Part shown: positions 34,427 through 42,102 of the stretch, piece by piece
How positions within the stretch are numbered: the stretch's first letter is position 1
Layout of the letters: each line of letters opens with the position of its first letter
Notes under the pieces: generated by a model
The model's database searches: none
Seen by the model: the letters and a program-made list of their open reading frames with translations, nothing else
Told to the model about the DNA's origin: nothing
Made by a program: the position numbers and the translations under genes
Source of the DNA: Marivita sp.
GTDB lineage: Bacteria; Pseudomonadota; Alphaproteobacteria; Rhodobacterales; Rhodobacteraceae
Assembly (NCBI RefSeq): GCF_022763305.1
Contig: NZ_JALEGT010000085.1
Location: forward strand, 1 to 64,000
Direction: 5' to 3'
Length of the DNA: 64,000 nt

Positions 34427-34816
34427 ATGCCTGAGACATCAGAAACACGCGTGCTCTATAACGATCAATGCCCGGTCTGTTCCTTCGAGATCAACCATTA
34501 TGCCAACTACGCTCGCAGACAGGGTTTGCCGATCCGGTTCGACGACCTGAACGGACCGGACCGGGCAGCCTGGGGGATTGACGAGGATACCGCCGCGCGG
34601 CGGCTCTACGTGCTGCGGGATGGCGAACTGACCAGCGGCATTCCGGCCTTTCTTGTGTTGTGGCAAGACATGCCGCGCTATCGCTGGCTGGCCCGTGTCG
34701 TGGGGCTGCCGGGGATCCGGCAGGGCGCATCCGTCGTCTATGACCACATCCTTGCCCCCCTGATCTACCGCTGGCACCTGCGCCGCAAGGCGCGTCGCGC
34801 TACCCAATCAGGATAA
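34427..34816 (+). CDS. DCC-family thiol-disulfide oxidoreductase (DUF393)
   Basis: A 129-residue protein of the DCC/DUF393 group, named for the N-terminal DxxC-x-x-C. Here it reads VLYNDQCPVCSFEI, with Asn-Asp-Gln before the CxxC. The middle YVLRDGELTSGIPAFLVLW and the basic C-terminus are typical. The start ATG 34427 directly precedes the homologous part. Role in the cell is uncertain; the fold is thioredoxin-like. It overlaps dgkA tail to tail by 17 bases. Confidence 0.82.
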   Translation: MPETSETRVLYNDQCPVCSFEINHYANYARRQGLPIRFDDLNGPDRAAWGIDEDTAARRLYVLRDGELTSGIPAFLVLWQDMPRYRWLARVVGLPGIRQGASVVYDHILAPLIYRWHLRRKARRATQSG

Positions 34817-35147
34817 CGACCCACGCCACCCCCGCCGCAATCGCCGCAACGGCGACGCCCGCGCTGCCTGCGTCCTTGGCGCGTTTGGCCAATGGGTGAT
34901 CCTCGGTCGAGATGTAATCGACCGCATCTTCGATGGCGGTGTTGAGCAGTTCCGCCGCGAGGATCAGGATCCCGAGCGCAAGGATCAGCGCCCGTTCGCC
35001 CGGTGAGAGCGGCAGGATCAAAGCTACTGCCCCCGAGACAAGGTTCGCCCAGACCCAGCTGCGAAAACTGTGCTCGGACGTCCAGGTTGCGACAACCCCG
35101 GCCCAGGACCAGATGCAGCGCAGTTTCAGGCGTCTGAGGAATTCCAT
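34800..35147 (-). CDS. dgkA: diacylglycerol kinase
   Basis: Small integral membrane kinase that recycles diacylglycerol to phosphatidate. 115 residues with three membrane helices. The family motif is ELLNTAIEDAVDYISTEDHP followed by AKRAKDAGSAGV. ATG 35147 is used because homology starts with MEFLRRLKLR; an upstream ATG at 35189 lies inside yigZ. It follows yigZ by eight bases and is probably in one operon with it. Confidence 0.9.
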   Translation of the reverse strand: MEFLRRLKLRCIWSWAGVVATWTSEHSFRSWVWANLVSGAVALILPLSPGERALILALGILILAAELLNTAIEDAVDYISTEDHPLAKRAKDAGSAGVAVAAIAAGVAWVVILIG

Positions 35148-35155
35148 CCCGGTGC

Positions 35156-35509
35156 CTATCGGGTGTTGTCGAGGTAGTGCCGCACGCAATCCTGCACATG
35201 GCGGAACCGGTCGCCGCCAAGATGCTTGCCGCCATACCAGCGCGTGACGACGATCACGTGATCGGTCAGGCCTTCGCGTTCGAGCATCTGCAGGATGATC
35301 TGCCCTGCCCCGCCTTCGCCGTCATCGTTCTTGAGCGGGGTGCCGTCCGAGAACACGACGGCCCATGTGTTATGCGTGGCCTTGGCGTACTTTTTGGCGC
35401 GTTTCAGGGACTTGAGAAACCCGTCGACATCCGCCCGACTGGACGCCGGTCCGCCGCTGACCGCGTATTTGGAGCCGCGATCCGAGATGACGCCTTCAAA
35501 TTGTCTCAT
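35156..35509 (-). CDS. YigZ/IMPACT-family protein
   Basis: A 117-residue protein matching the N-terminal half of the YigZ/IMPACT family (UPF0029). Seen motifs: FLKSLKRAKKYAKATHNTWA, DDGEGGAGQ and VVTRWYGGKHLGGDRF. Full-length YigZ is around 200 residues with an extra C-terminal domain; here only the IMPACT core remains. Exact function unknown. It overlaps the start region's upstream gene by 14 bases and runs into dgkA. Confidence 0.82.
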   Translation of the reverse strand: MRQFEGVISDRGSKYAVSGGPASSRADVDGFLKSLKRAKKYAKATHNTWAVVFSDGTPLKNDDGEGGAGQIILQMLEREGLTDHVIVVTRWYGGKHLGGDRFRHVQDCVRHYLDNTR

Positions 35510-35954
35510 CTTCGAGATGCAGCTTCATGTCGATCAGCACCTGCTGCAGCGCCAGCGTTTCCCGCAGAAGACGACGCGCTTCATTGGCACTGATCACGCC
35601 ATCCTCGATGGATTGATGATATTCCGCCATCAACATCGCAAAGCGCTGGCTCAGGACAACAACGTCGGAATTCACGCCGCCCTTCTTCTTGGTGTTGTCC
35701 CGGCGTTCGTCGAACGAGAGCGTGATGCCATTCAGTTCAGCCAGCGCAGATGTCACATGAGGATAGCTCGACACCTGTTCGAGAGCGGCAACAGCATCCA
35801 CCGGGATGAAGCGGTCGGCGTGTTCGTCGTGATCGGCGTAGTAGCGGCCAAGAGTGGCTTTGGACTTGCCGGTCAATTCACAGGCTTTCTCGATGCCCAC
35901 ATCCTTCACCAGCAATTCTGTGTGTTTTTTCAGATACGGACCAAATGCCGGCAT
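35496..35954 (-). CDS. putative DNA-binding regulator, phage-CII-like
   Basis: A 152-residue protein. The N-terminal 70 residues resemble the phage regulatory CII/Cp76 pattern: a helix-turn-helix VGIEKACELTGKSKATLGRY, then FIPVDAVAALEQVSSYPHVT, where IPxDxAxALE and a following Pro are typical. The C-terminal half is helical and acidic. There are no other phage genes near, so it is probably a domesticated regulator. It is co-directional with, and overlaps, yigZ by 14 bases. I do not know its target. Confidence 0.5.
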   Translation of the reverse strand: MPAFGPYLKKHTELLVKDVGIEKACELTGKSKATLGRYYADHDEHADRFIPVDAVAALEQVSSYPHVTSALAELNGITLSFDERRDNTKKKGGVNSDVVVLSQRFAMLMAEYHQSIEDGVISANEARRLLRETLALQQVLIDMKLHLEDETI

Positions 35955-36237
35955 CTCATGCCCCCTCGTTATACCCCAAGACCCTATGGGAACAGTTCCG
36001 CTTCTTTCCCCTGACTTTCATCGTAATGCAATGACACAGGTGTTCCAGACCCGAATTCATCGGGCACAACGGCACACTTGGCACAGTTCCTTCACTGTGT
36101 CGGGGGTCGGATGCGCTGCCGGACCGTCGATACAGGCAAGCTTCAGGCCGGGAAACCGCCACTCACGGGACGGACGGCGACGCATCCTGCACCGGGCTCT
36201 CTTGCGCGCCCGGTCCGGTTGGGGCAGATGGCAGGAC

Positions 36238-36819
36238 ATGGCGAAGCTCTATTTCAACTATTCCACCATGAACGCGGGGAAATCGACCCTGCTGCTGCAG
36301 GCTGCGCACAATTACGAAGAACGCGGGATGTCGGTCTATCGCATGACCGCCGCCTTCGATGATCGGGCCGGTCAGGGGCGGATCGGCTCACGCATCGGCT
36401 TTGCGCGCGAAGCGGACACGTTTTCTCCGGCGGATGACCTTTTCGCGCGGATCGAAGGCGTTCTGGCGGAGACAGAGCTGGCCTGCATCTTCATCGACGA
36501 GGCGCAGTTCCTGACGCCCGATCAGGTCTGGCAACTGGCCCGGGTGGCGGATGATCTGAATGTGCCGGTGATGGCCTACGGGCTGCGGGTGGATTTCCGT
36601 GGACAGCTCTTTCCCGGCTCCGCCACGCTGCTTGCCTTGGCGGATTCGCTGCGCGAAGTGCGCACGATCTGCCATTGCGGGCGCAAGGCGACGATGGTTG
36701 TGCGCAAGGATTCCGAAGGCCGCGCCCTGACCGAAGGTGCGCAGGTCCAGATCGGCGGCAACGAAACCTATGTCAGCCTCTGCCGGAAACACTGGCGACA
36801 GGAAACCGGCGCGGCCTGA
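36238..36819 (+). CDS. tdk: thymidine kinase
   Basis: Type II thymidine kinase that phosphorylates thymidine with ATP (salvage). 193 residues: P-loop YSTMNAGKSTLLLQ near residues 8-21, Walker B IFIDEAQFL, the lasso-type motif YGLRVDFRGQLFPGS, and zinc ligands CHCGRKAT and SLCRKHW. ATG 36238 starts the homology. The 283 bases before it carry no gene that I can support. Confidence 0.94.
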   Translation: MAKLYFNYSTMNAGKSTLLLQAAHNYEERGMSVYRMTAAFDDRAGQGRIGSRIGFAREADTFSPADDLFARIEGVLAETELACIFIDEAQFLTPDQVWQLARVADDLNVPVMAYGLRVDFRGQLFPGSATLLALADSLREVRTICHCGRKATMVVRKDSEGRALTEGAQVQIGGNETYVSLCRKHWRQETGAA

Positions 36820-36917
36820 GCAGATAAAGTTCCATCACGACGCAAAAATATACCGTGGAACATCGTGTCCGGCAGCTTGGTTGTGCCTGCAGAAGCAACG
36901 CAACCCAGGAGGATGCA

Positions 36918-37427
36918 ATGACCACCAACAAACTTTTCGCAAGCGCACTTGCCCTGACACTCGGCGCCACCGGCGCATGGGCCGAAAGCCACACATCCGG
37001 CGACATGGCCACCGGGTCTGCGACGACCGAAATGACGGACAGCACCAACATGGCGTCGAATGACGACATGTCGATGGACGATCCGGCCAACCTGATCCGC
37101 ACCCGCGACATCACCGGTGGCACCGTCTACACGACCAATGCCGCCAATGACGAAGGCTGGTCGATGGATACGATCCACACCGAAGTCGGTGCCGATTGGA
37201 ACGATATCGGCGAGATCGAGGACATTATCCTCAACACGAGCGGTCAGATGATCGGCATCGTGGCCGAGGTTGGCGGATTTCTTGATATCGCGGACAAGCA
37301 CGTGATGATCCCGGTCTCGGACGTGAATCTCGTGGCTGTCGACGATCGCAGCTATGCCTTCGTGACCAAGCACAACGAAGAGCAGTTGGAACAGATGGAA
37401 TCGGTCGACGAAGGCTTCTGGAACTGA
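36918..37427 (+). CDS. secreted PRC-barrel domain protein
   Basis: A 169-residue protein with a signal peptide (TTNKLFASALALTLGATGA, cleavage after AWA), a short acidic Ser/Thr/Met-rich linker (about residues 20-55), and a PRC-barrel-like C-terminal domain (WNDIGEIEDIILNTSGQMIG, then VAEVGGFLDIADKHVMIPVS). PRC barrels bind partners or RNA in other proteins; the role of this exported version is unknown. ATG 36918 has a perfect AGGAGG at 36907-36912. A strong terminator follows. Confidence 0.85.
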   Translation: MTTNKLFASALALTLGATGAWAESHTSGDMATGSATTEMTDSTNMASNDDMSMDDPANLIRTRDITGGTVYTTNAANDEGWSMDTIHTEVGADWNDIGEIEDIILNTSGQMIGIVAEVGGFLDIADKHVMIPVSDVNLVAVDDRSYAFVTKHNEEQLEQMESVDEGFWN

Positions 37428-37453
37428 GGCCGGTCGCATTGATCGCGAAAAGA

Positions 37454-37480
37454 GAGAGGGCCAATCGGCCCTCTTTTTTA
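37454..37480. terminator. bidirectional intrinsic terminator
   Basis: AGAGGGCC (37455-37462) pairs with GGCCCTCT (37467-37474) around a four-base loop, with TTTTT following at 37475-37479. It ends the PRC-barrel gene. On the other strand it follows the FabH-like stop (TAA at 37478-37480) and runs into CTCTCTTTT, so it can also serve that gene. Confidence 0.85.
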
Positions 37481-38596
37481 GGCCCGTTCGATCAGCACCG
37501 ACCCGACGGAATAACCTGCACCGAAAGAGCAGATCACGCCGCGGTCGCCCGGCTGCAGATCGTCCGAATATTTCGAGAACGCGATGATGGACCCGGCTGA
37601 TGATGTGTTCGCGTAATCCTGCAGGATGTTCGGCTGTTCGCCGGGTTCGGGCGTACGGCCCAAGACTTTCTTCCCGATGAAGTCGTTCATCGTCTTGTTG
37701 GCCTGATGCAGCCAGAGGCGCTTGAGACTGTCTGCGCCCCATCCTTCGTCTGCCAGATGCCCAAGGATGTGGGCCGACACCATCGGCAGCACTTCCTTGA
37801 AGACCTTCCGCCCGTTCTGCATGAACTGCATGTCGCGGCGGTCTTCCATCTGGTCACGGGTGCGGCGCAGGAAGCCGTCGTTGTTGCGGATGTTGTTGGA
37901 GAACTCGGTCGCGCAGCGGGTGCCATGGATTGTGAAATGCGCGCCTTTGGCGTTGGTTTCCGGCTCGATCACGACGGCTGTCGCAACGTCCCCGAAAATG
38001 AAATGGCAATCCCGATCCCGCCATTCGAGATGGGCCGAACAGATCTCGGGGTTCACCACGATGGCACATCTGACCGAGCCCGACCGTACCATGTCGGCTG
38101 CGGTCTGTATGCCGAAGGTGGCCGAAGAACAGGCGACGTTCATGTCAAAGGCAAAGCCGCCTGCACCGATCAGGCTCTGAATTTCCACCGCGATCGCGGG
38201 ATAAGCGCGTTCGTGGTTCGACGCGGCACAGATCACCAGATCCACCTCGGACGCCGCGCGCCCGGCCTGCGCCAGCGCCCTGGTGATCGCATCGACCGCC
38301 ATCTCGGCCATGAGCGATGGCTCTTCATCCGTCCGCGCACGAAGGTGCGGGAACATGCGATCAGGATCGAGAACTCCGGATTTGTCCATTACATAGCGCT
38401 GTTCGATGCCCGAGGCCGACAGAATGAAATCGGCACTGGATTGCGGTACCGGGGCCATCTCGCCGGCCGCTATCGCCTCGGCGTTTTCCACGTTCATGCG
38501 ATCGGCATAGGCATTGAAGGCCACCACCAGTTCGTCATTGGTGATGACATGCTCCGGGGTGAACACACCACTTCCGGTGATTGCAGGCTGGATCAT
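37478..38596 (-). CDS. beta-ketoacyl-ACP synthase III family protein
   Basis: A 372-residue thiolase-fold condensing enzyme. The catalytic triad is visible: Cys156 in NVACSSATFG, His in WLHQANKTMND, Asn in DYANTSSAGS. It carries a longer N-terminal region than E. coli FabH (about 317 residues), with an insert around residues 30-55 and another at 225-260. That suggests a specialised KAS III with a different acyl substrate rather than the housekeeping FabH. The gene appears monocistronic. Confidence 0.82.
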   Translation of the reverse strand: MIQPAITGSGVFTPEHVITNDELVVAFNAYADRMNVENAEAIAAGEMAPVPQSSADFILSASGIEQRYVMDKSGVLDPDRMFPHLRARTDEEPSLMAEMAVDAITRALAQAGRAASEVDLVICAASNHERAYPAIAVEIQSLIGAGGFAFDMNVACSSATFGIQTAADMVRSGSVRCAIVVNPEICSAHLEWRDRDCHFIFGDVATAVVIEPETNAKGAHFTIHGTRCATEFSNNIRNNDGFLRRTRDQMEDRRDMQFMQNGRKVFKEVLPMVSAHILGHLADEGWGADSLKRLWLHQANKTMNDFIGKKVLGRTPEPGEQPNILQDYANTSSAGSIIAFSKYSDDLQPGDRGVICSFGAGYSVGSVLIERA

Positions 38597-38719
38597 GGCA
38601 GGGGTCCTTCTTGTGTGCGGGGACCAGACTGCACCGATGCACCTGGGTCAAGTGCGACGCTGCGGGACTTCGGAACCTGCGCTTTGGCGCACGCGTTTGT
38701 CAGCCAAAGGAGGCAAACA

Positions 38720-38974
38720 ATGGACCGACTTTCGATCATACTTTCGCTACTCAGCGGTGCCTTGATCACCGGCACGTTGGCAACGACAGCTTTTGCCATG
38801 GGCTATTATTCATGGTGGGTGATCGGCGCGGCTGCGGTCATCGGCTTTCTGATGGCATGGCCCAGCGCGTACTATGTCTCGCGCCTGATCAAGAACAACG
38901 ATCCGCAATGGTCGCCGCACCGCGATCCGTTCGAACACGGCCCGATCCCACGCCCCGGAGAGCGCGAGGTCTAA
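38720..38974 (+). CDS. small membrane protein, 84 residues
   Basis: Two hydrophobic helices (about residues 4-28, IILSLLSGALITGTLATTAF, and 30-50, WWVIGAAAVIGFLMAWPSA) followed by a charged tail (SRLIKNNDPQWSPHRDPFEH). AAAGGAGG at 38706-38713 decides the start at 38720. No function recognised. It is divergent from the FabH-like gene and overlaps the 2-hydroxyacid dehydrogenase tail to tail by four bases. Confidence 0.78.
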   Translation: MDRLSIILSLLSGALITGTLATTAFAMGYYSWWVIGAAAVIGFLMAWPSAYYVSRLIKNNDPQWSPHRDPFEHGPIPRPGEREV

Positions 38975-39924
38975 ACCCGGTTCGGCAGGGGCTGCCCCTT
39001 GGCAAAGGCAATCGCGTTGTCGACCGCCATCAGCCCCATCGCCGTCCGCACCTCGAGCGCCGCAGTGCCCAGATGCGGCAGGAGCGTCACGTTCTCCATG
39101 TCGATCAGCGCCTGCGGCACCTTGGGTTCAAACTCGTAGACATCCAGCCCCGCCCCCGCGATCCGGCTTTGGGTCAAGGCGTCGATCAGATCAGCTTCGT
39201 TCACCACATCCCCCCGCGCGATGTTTACCAGATGTGCGTGGGACTGCATGGCAGACAGGACCGCCGCGTCGATCAGGTGATGGGTCTCTGCCCCGCCGGG
39301 CACGGCAATCACCAACACATCCACCCGAGCCGCAAGATCGGTCAGTTCGGCCACCTGTTCGGCAGGGAACGGCGTCTCTTTTGGAGAGCGGTTGTAGAAC
39401 TTCACCGCCATGCCAAAGCCGAAATGGGCACGCTGCGCGATGGCCTGTCCGATACGGCCCATGCCGACCACACCCAGGGTCTTGCCTGACATGTGCAGAC
39501 CCAAAAGCTGCGTCGGATGCCAGCCCTCCCACTGTCCGGACCGCACCAATCGCTCGCCCTCACCGGCCCGACGGCAGGTCATCAGCATCAGCGTCAACGC
39601 GATGTCGGCGGTGGCATCGGTCACGGCACCGGGCGTGTTGGTCACCTCGATCCCCGCAGCCCGAGCAGCCGCAGCGTCGATATGGTTGTACCCGACCCCG
39701 AAATTCGCCAGCAGCTTGGTCCGCTTTTCCGGTACGGCGTCGAAGATGTCGGCGCGATAGGCGTCGCCCAAGGTGGGCAGCACAACGTCATAGGCCGAAA
39801 GGCTCTGGATCAGCTCATCGCGGCTGAGGGGCGCGGTGTTGTCGCGCACGGTGACGTCGAACACCTCCCTAGCCTTGTCTAGGACAGGATCGGGAAGTTT
39901 GCGGGTGATCAATAGGTTTAACAC
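38971..39924 (-). CDS. D-2-hydroxyacid dehydrogenase (glyoxylate/hydroxypyruvate reductase type)
   Basis: NAD(P)-dependent D-isomer-specific 2-hydroxyacid dehydrogenase, 317 residues. Nucleotide motif GVVGMGRIGQAIA (about residues 148-160); catalytic Arg in NIARGDVV, Glu in YEFEPKVP, His in LPHLGTA. NFGVGYNHID is the substrate-loop region. Likely substrates are glyoxylate or hydroxypyruvate. Last gene of the ybjN-proC-csaA run; its start overlaps csaA by seven bases. Confidence 0.85.
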   Translation of the reverse strand: MLNLLITRKLPDPVLDKAREVFDVTVRDNTAPLSRDELIQSLSAYDVVLPTLGDAYRADIFDAVPEKRTKLLANFGVGYNHIDAAAARAAGIEVTNTPGAVTDATADIALTLMLMTCRRAGEGERLVRSGQWEGWHPTQLLGLHMSGKTLGVVGMGRIGQAIAQRAHFGFGMAVKFYNRSPKETPFPAEQVAELTDLAARVDVLVIAVPGGAETHHLIDAAVLSAMQSHAHLVNIARGDVVNEADLIDALTQSRIAGAGLDVYEFEPKVPQALIDMENVTLLPHLGTAALEVRTAMGLMAVDNAIAFAKGQPLPNRV

Positions 39925-40259
39925 AGGCGCGCTCCGTTCGGGGTATCCTTGTCGGGGACGGCCAAGACGATGGCCTCATCCGCGTCATAGAACCCGAGAA
40001 CCAGAGCCTCGGAAATGAACGGCCCGATCTGGCGTGGTGGGAAGTTGACGACACCCATGACCTTCTTACCGATCAAACTCTCCGGGTCGTAATGCACGGT
40101 GATCTGGGCCGAGGATTTCTTGACGCCGATCTCGTCACCGTAGTCGACCCACAGCTTGATCGCGGGCTTGCGTGCCTCTGGAAACGGCTCCGCCTGAATG
40201 ACGGTGCCGACCCGAATATCCACCTTCATGAACTCGTCGAACGTAATCTGGTCAGCCAT
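39918..40259 (-). CDS. csaA: CsaA-type tRNA-binding-domain protein
   Basis: A 113-residue protein made of one OB-fold tRNA-binding domain (FDEFMKVDIRVGTVIQAEPF), with the usual VNFPPRQIGPFISEALVLG. CsaA has chaperone-like activity in Bacillus; in proteobacteria the role is less clear. ATG 40259 overlaps the proC stop by eight bases; the upstream ATG at 40307 lies inside proC and is not needed. Confidence 0.88.
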   Translation of the reverse strand: MADQITFDEFMKVDIRVGTVIQAEPFPEARKPAIKLWVDYGDEIGVKKSSAQITVHYDPESLIGKKVMGVVNFPPRQIGPFISEALVLGFYDADEAIVLAVPDKDTPNGARLC

Positions 40260-41067
40260 TGGCGAGCTCCTTGGATCGTTTCGTGGCCGCGTCAATGGTC
40301 TGCGCAATGAGCGGCGGCAGACCGGCTTCTTCGTCCATCAGCACGTTCAGCCCAGCCTGCGTCGTGCCATTGGGGCTGGTCACATTGACGCGCAACTGGC
40401 TGGGGGTTTCGCCCGCCTGCATCGCCAGCGCGCCGGACCCGGCGACGGTGGCCTTGGCCAACGTCATGGCGAGGTCCGGGGCAAGGCCCTGTGCTTCACC
40501 TGCGCGGGCAAGGCATTCGATCATGTGAAACACATAAGCCGGGCCTGAACCGCTGAGGCCAGTGACCGCGTCCATCTGATCTTCGGTCTCAAGACGCACC
40601 GTCTGCCCGATGGCCGACAGCAACGTCTCGGCCTGCTGCATCTGCGTCTCGGACACCTGCGCATTGCCGATGATCGCGGTGATGCCCTGCTTCACGGCAG
40701 CGGGTGTGTTTGGGATGGACCGGATCACCGGGGTCTTTTCCCCCAGCATCTCTTCGAAGGTGGCGATGGTAATGCCCGCCGCAACGGACAGGAAGAGCGT
40801 GTCGCCGTTGCCCAGAGGGGCCAGCGTGGGCAGCGCCTCACGCATGATCTGCGGTTTGACGGCCACCAGCACGATGGCCGGGCTTTCGGGCAAATCCGTA
40901 TTCAGGTGTACGCCTTGCGCCTGCACCCAGTCGGACGGGTTGGGATCGTTCACCCAGACCGAAGTCGAAGGCAGCCCGCCTGCCAGCCAGCCCTCGAGCA
41001 TGGCCGACCCCATCTTGCCACAGCCCAAAAGAACAAGGCCGCGCTTTGCGATGTTGGAATTCTGCAT
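40252..41067 (-). CDS. proC: pyrroline-5-carboxylate reductase
   Basis: Last step of proline synthesis, reducing pyrroline-5-carboxylate with NAD(P)H. 271 residues: dinucleotide fold GLVLLGCGKMGSAMLEGWLA, PNTPAAVKQGIT, and the C-terminal dimer motif GLSGSGPAYVFHMIECLARA with TSPNGTTQAGL. ATG 41067 follows a GGGGGG stretch; the ATG at 41079 is an alternative four codons up. Follows ybjN by 36 bases. Confidence 0.94.
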   Translation of the reverse strand: MQNSNIAKRGLVLLGCGKMGSAMLEGWLAGGLPSTSVWVNDPNPSDWVQAQGVHLNTDLPESPAIVLVAVKPQIMREALPTLAPLGNGDTLFLSVAAGITIATFEEMLGEKTPVIRSIPNTPAAVKQGITAIIGNAQVSETQMQQAETLLSAIGQTVRLETEDQMDAVTGLSGSGPAYVFHMIECLARAGEAQGLAPDLAMTLAKATVAGSGALAMQAGETPSQLRVNVTSPNGTTQAGLNVLMDEEAGLPPLIAQTIDAATKRSKELANG

Positions 41068-41103
41068 GATGCCCCCCACGTTTTTCTGCGTCGGGGGCCA
41101 GTG

Positions 41104-41604
41104 TTACGCGCGCCCGTAGGCCTCTGCAATGGCGACCTCAAGCGCAGCTTTCGGATCGCGGTTGCCCCACACCATCAACTGGAAGGCGGGGTAATAGCGC
41201 TCCGCACTCATCACCGCGCAGGTGATCATCGTGTCGATCTGTTCGGCACTGGCGACATTCCCGCCCGCCAGAACCAGACCGTAGCGATAGACCATCAGCT
41301 TGGCCTCTTCCCAATAGGTGAAGGCCCCGGCCCAGCACTGATCGTTGACGAGGTTCAAACCGGCATGCAGCGCCGGCATCCGATCTTCCGGCGGGTCCAT
41401 GTCGAATGTACAGATCAGGCGCAGTGTTTCGTCGAAAGCCGACCAGGCCAGCGTGATCGAATAGGTCCGCCACTGGCCTTCGACCGCCATGGCGATCTGA
41501 TCATCCGCAATGCGGTCGAAGTCCCATTCATGGTGGTTGGCGATGCTCTCAACGATATCGATCGGGTGGATGTCGTCTTCAAGATACTGCTCGGACAGGG
41601 CCAT
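41104..41604 (-). CDS. YbjN-domain protein
   Basis: A 166-residue soluble protein of the YbjN family (PF10722-type). The N-terminus IVESIANHHEWDFDRIADDQ and the middle LICTFDMDPPEDRMPALHAG then LNLVNDQCWAGAFTYWEEA match. Members are linked to stress or type III secretion chaperone folds, but the function here is unknown. A perfect AGGAGG lies before ATG 41604. First gene of the operon with proC. Confidence 0.82.
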   Translation of the reverse strand: MALSEQYLEDDIHPIDIVESIANHHEWDFDRIADDQIAMAVEGQWRTYSITLAWSAFDETLRLICTFDMDPPEDRMPALHAGLNLVNDQCWAGAFTYWEEAKLMVYRYGLVLAGGNVASAEQIDTMITCAVMSAERYYPAFQLMVWGNRDPKAALEVAIAEAYGRA

Positions 41605-41760
41605 GATGCCGCCTCCTGTTGCCTGTGCGGAAAGGTGGGCTTTGCCCTACCTTTCGGTGCCTGCTCTAGGGGCTGCGTTGCCGTGACATCCCCCTACAAC
41701 ATATGCTGCATGGCCTGCCGCGTCGCGTAAAGCGAATTTTCGATGACAGACGCAATAAGT

Positions 41761-41816
41761 TGTGGAGAAGTCCAGCCAATGTGGTGGACGCGAATAGTGC
41801 CACAATTTGTGGATAA
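41761..41816. promoter_or_regulatory. DnaA-box pair in a 498-base gap
   Basis: TGTGGATAA at 41808-41816 is the reverse complement of the DnaA-box consensus TTATCCACA. TGTGGAGAA at 41761-41769 differs by one base. The perfect box overlaps a small inverted repeat CCACAA-T-TTGTGG (41800-41812). The gap 41605-42102 between ybjN and the liv operon carries no ORF I can support; its right part holds the hairpins listed separately. Confidence 0.45.
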
Positions 41817-42002
41817 AATCACCGGAAAAATCGTGCAACGCGCCGCGACGGCTGCAACTGCTGCGAAAACGCGTCAATGCATGCCTCTGCAGTCAGGTTC
41901 CGCGTGGCAGCGCTGCCGTCCAAAATTTGGGCACATGCGGTCAGAAGTCCGACACTGACCCGCTTCTCTGGTTCGGAAATACTTCGGGGGAGTCGCCCAA
42001 AG

Positions 42003-42029
42003 GGCGACGGGGGCAGCGCCCCCCTTTTT
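42003..42029 (+). repeat. GC-rich stem-loop repeat, copy 2, with T-run
   Basis: Same 21 bases as 9-29: GGCGAC then GGGGGC-AGC-GCCCCC, followed here by CTTTTT (42024-42029). GTCGCCC-AAA-GGGCGAC just before it (41992-42008) forms another hairpin. Read on the plus strand it would make a good terminator, but no plus-strand gene ends here, so it may be a dispersed element instead. Confidence 0.6.
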
Positions 42030-42036
42030 CGGATAC

Positions 42037-42066
42037 GAAAAAGGACGATGCGATGTCGCATCGTCC
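42037..42066 (-). terminator. intrinsic terminator of the liv operon
   Basis: A perfect 24-bp palindrome (42043-42066) with 11-base arms GGACGATGCGA / TCGCATCGTCC and a two-base loop. On the minus strand it is followed by TTTTTCG. It lies 36 bases after the stop of the substrate-binding protein and ends the seven-gene operon. Confidence 0.88.
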
Positions 42067-42102
42067 CTCTCTCGGATTGGCAGCGCCAATTCGAAACCTG
42101 CG

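Noticed and set aside
35955-36237. A gene in the 283-base gap before tdk
   Set aside because: The tdk frame is open upstream but the text is Arg/Ser/Pro-rich without homology; no small ORF has a convincing ribosome site.
41743-41958. A 71-residue plus-strand ORF in the ybjN-liv gap
   Set aside because: It starts without a ribosome site, runs across the DnaA boxes and has an unconvincing composition.
41605-42102. Replication origin
   Set aside because: Only one perfect and one near DnaA box, no AT-rich unwinding region of size, and none of the usual origin neighbours.
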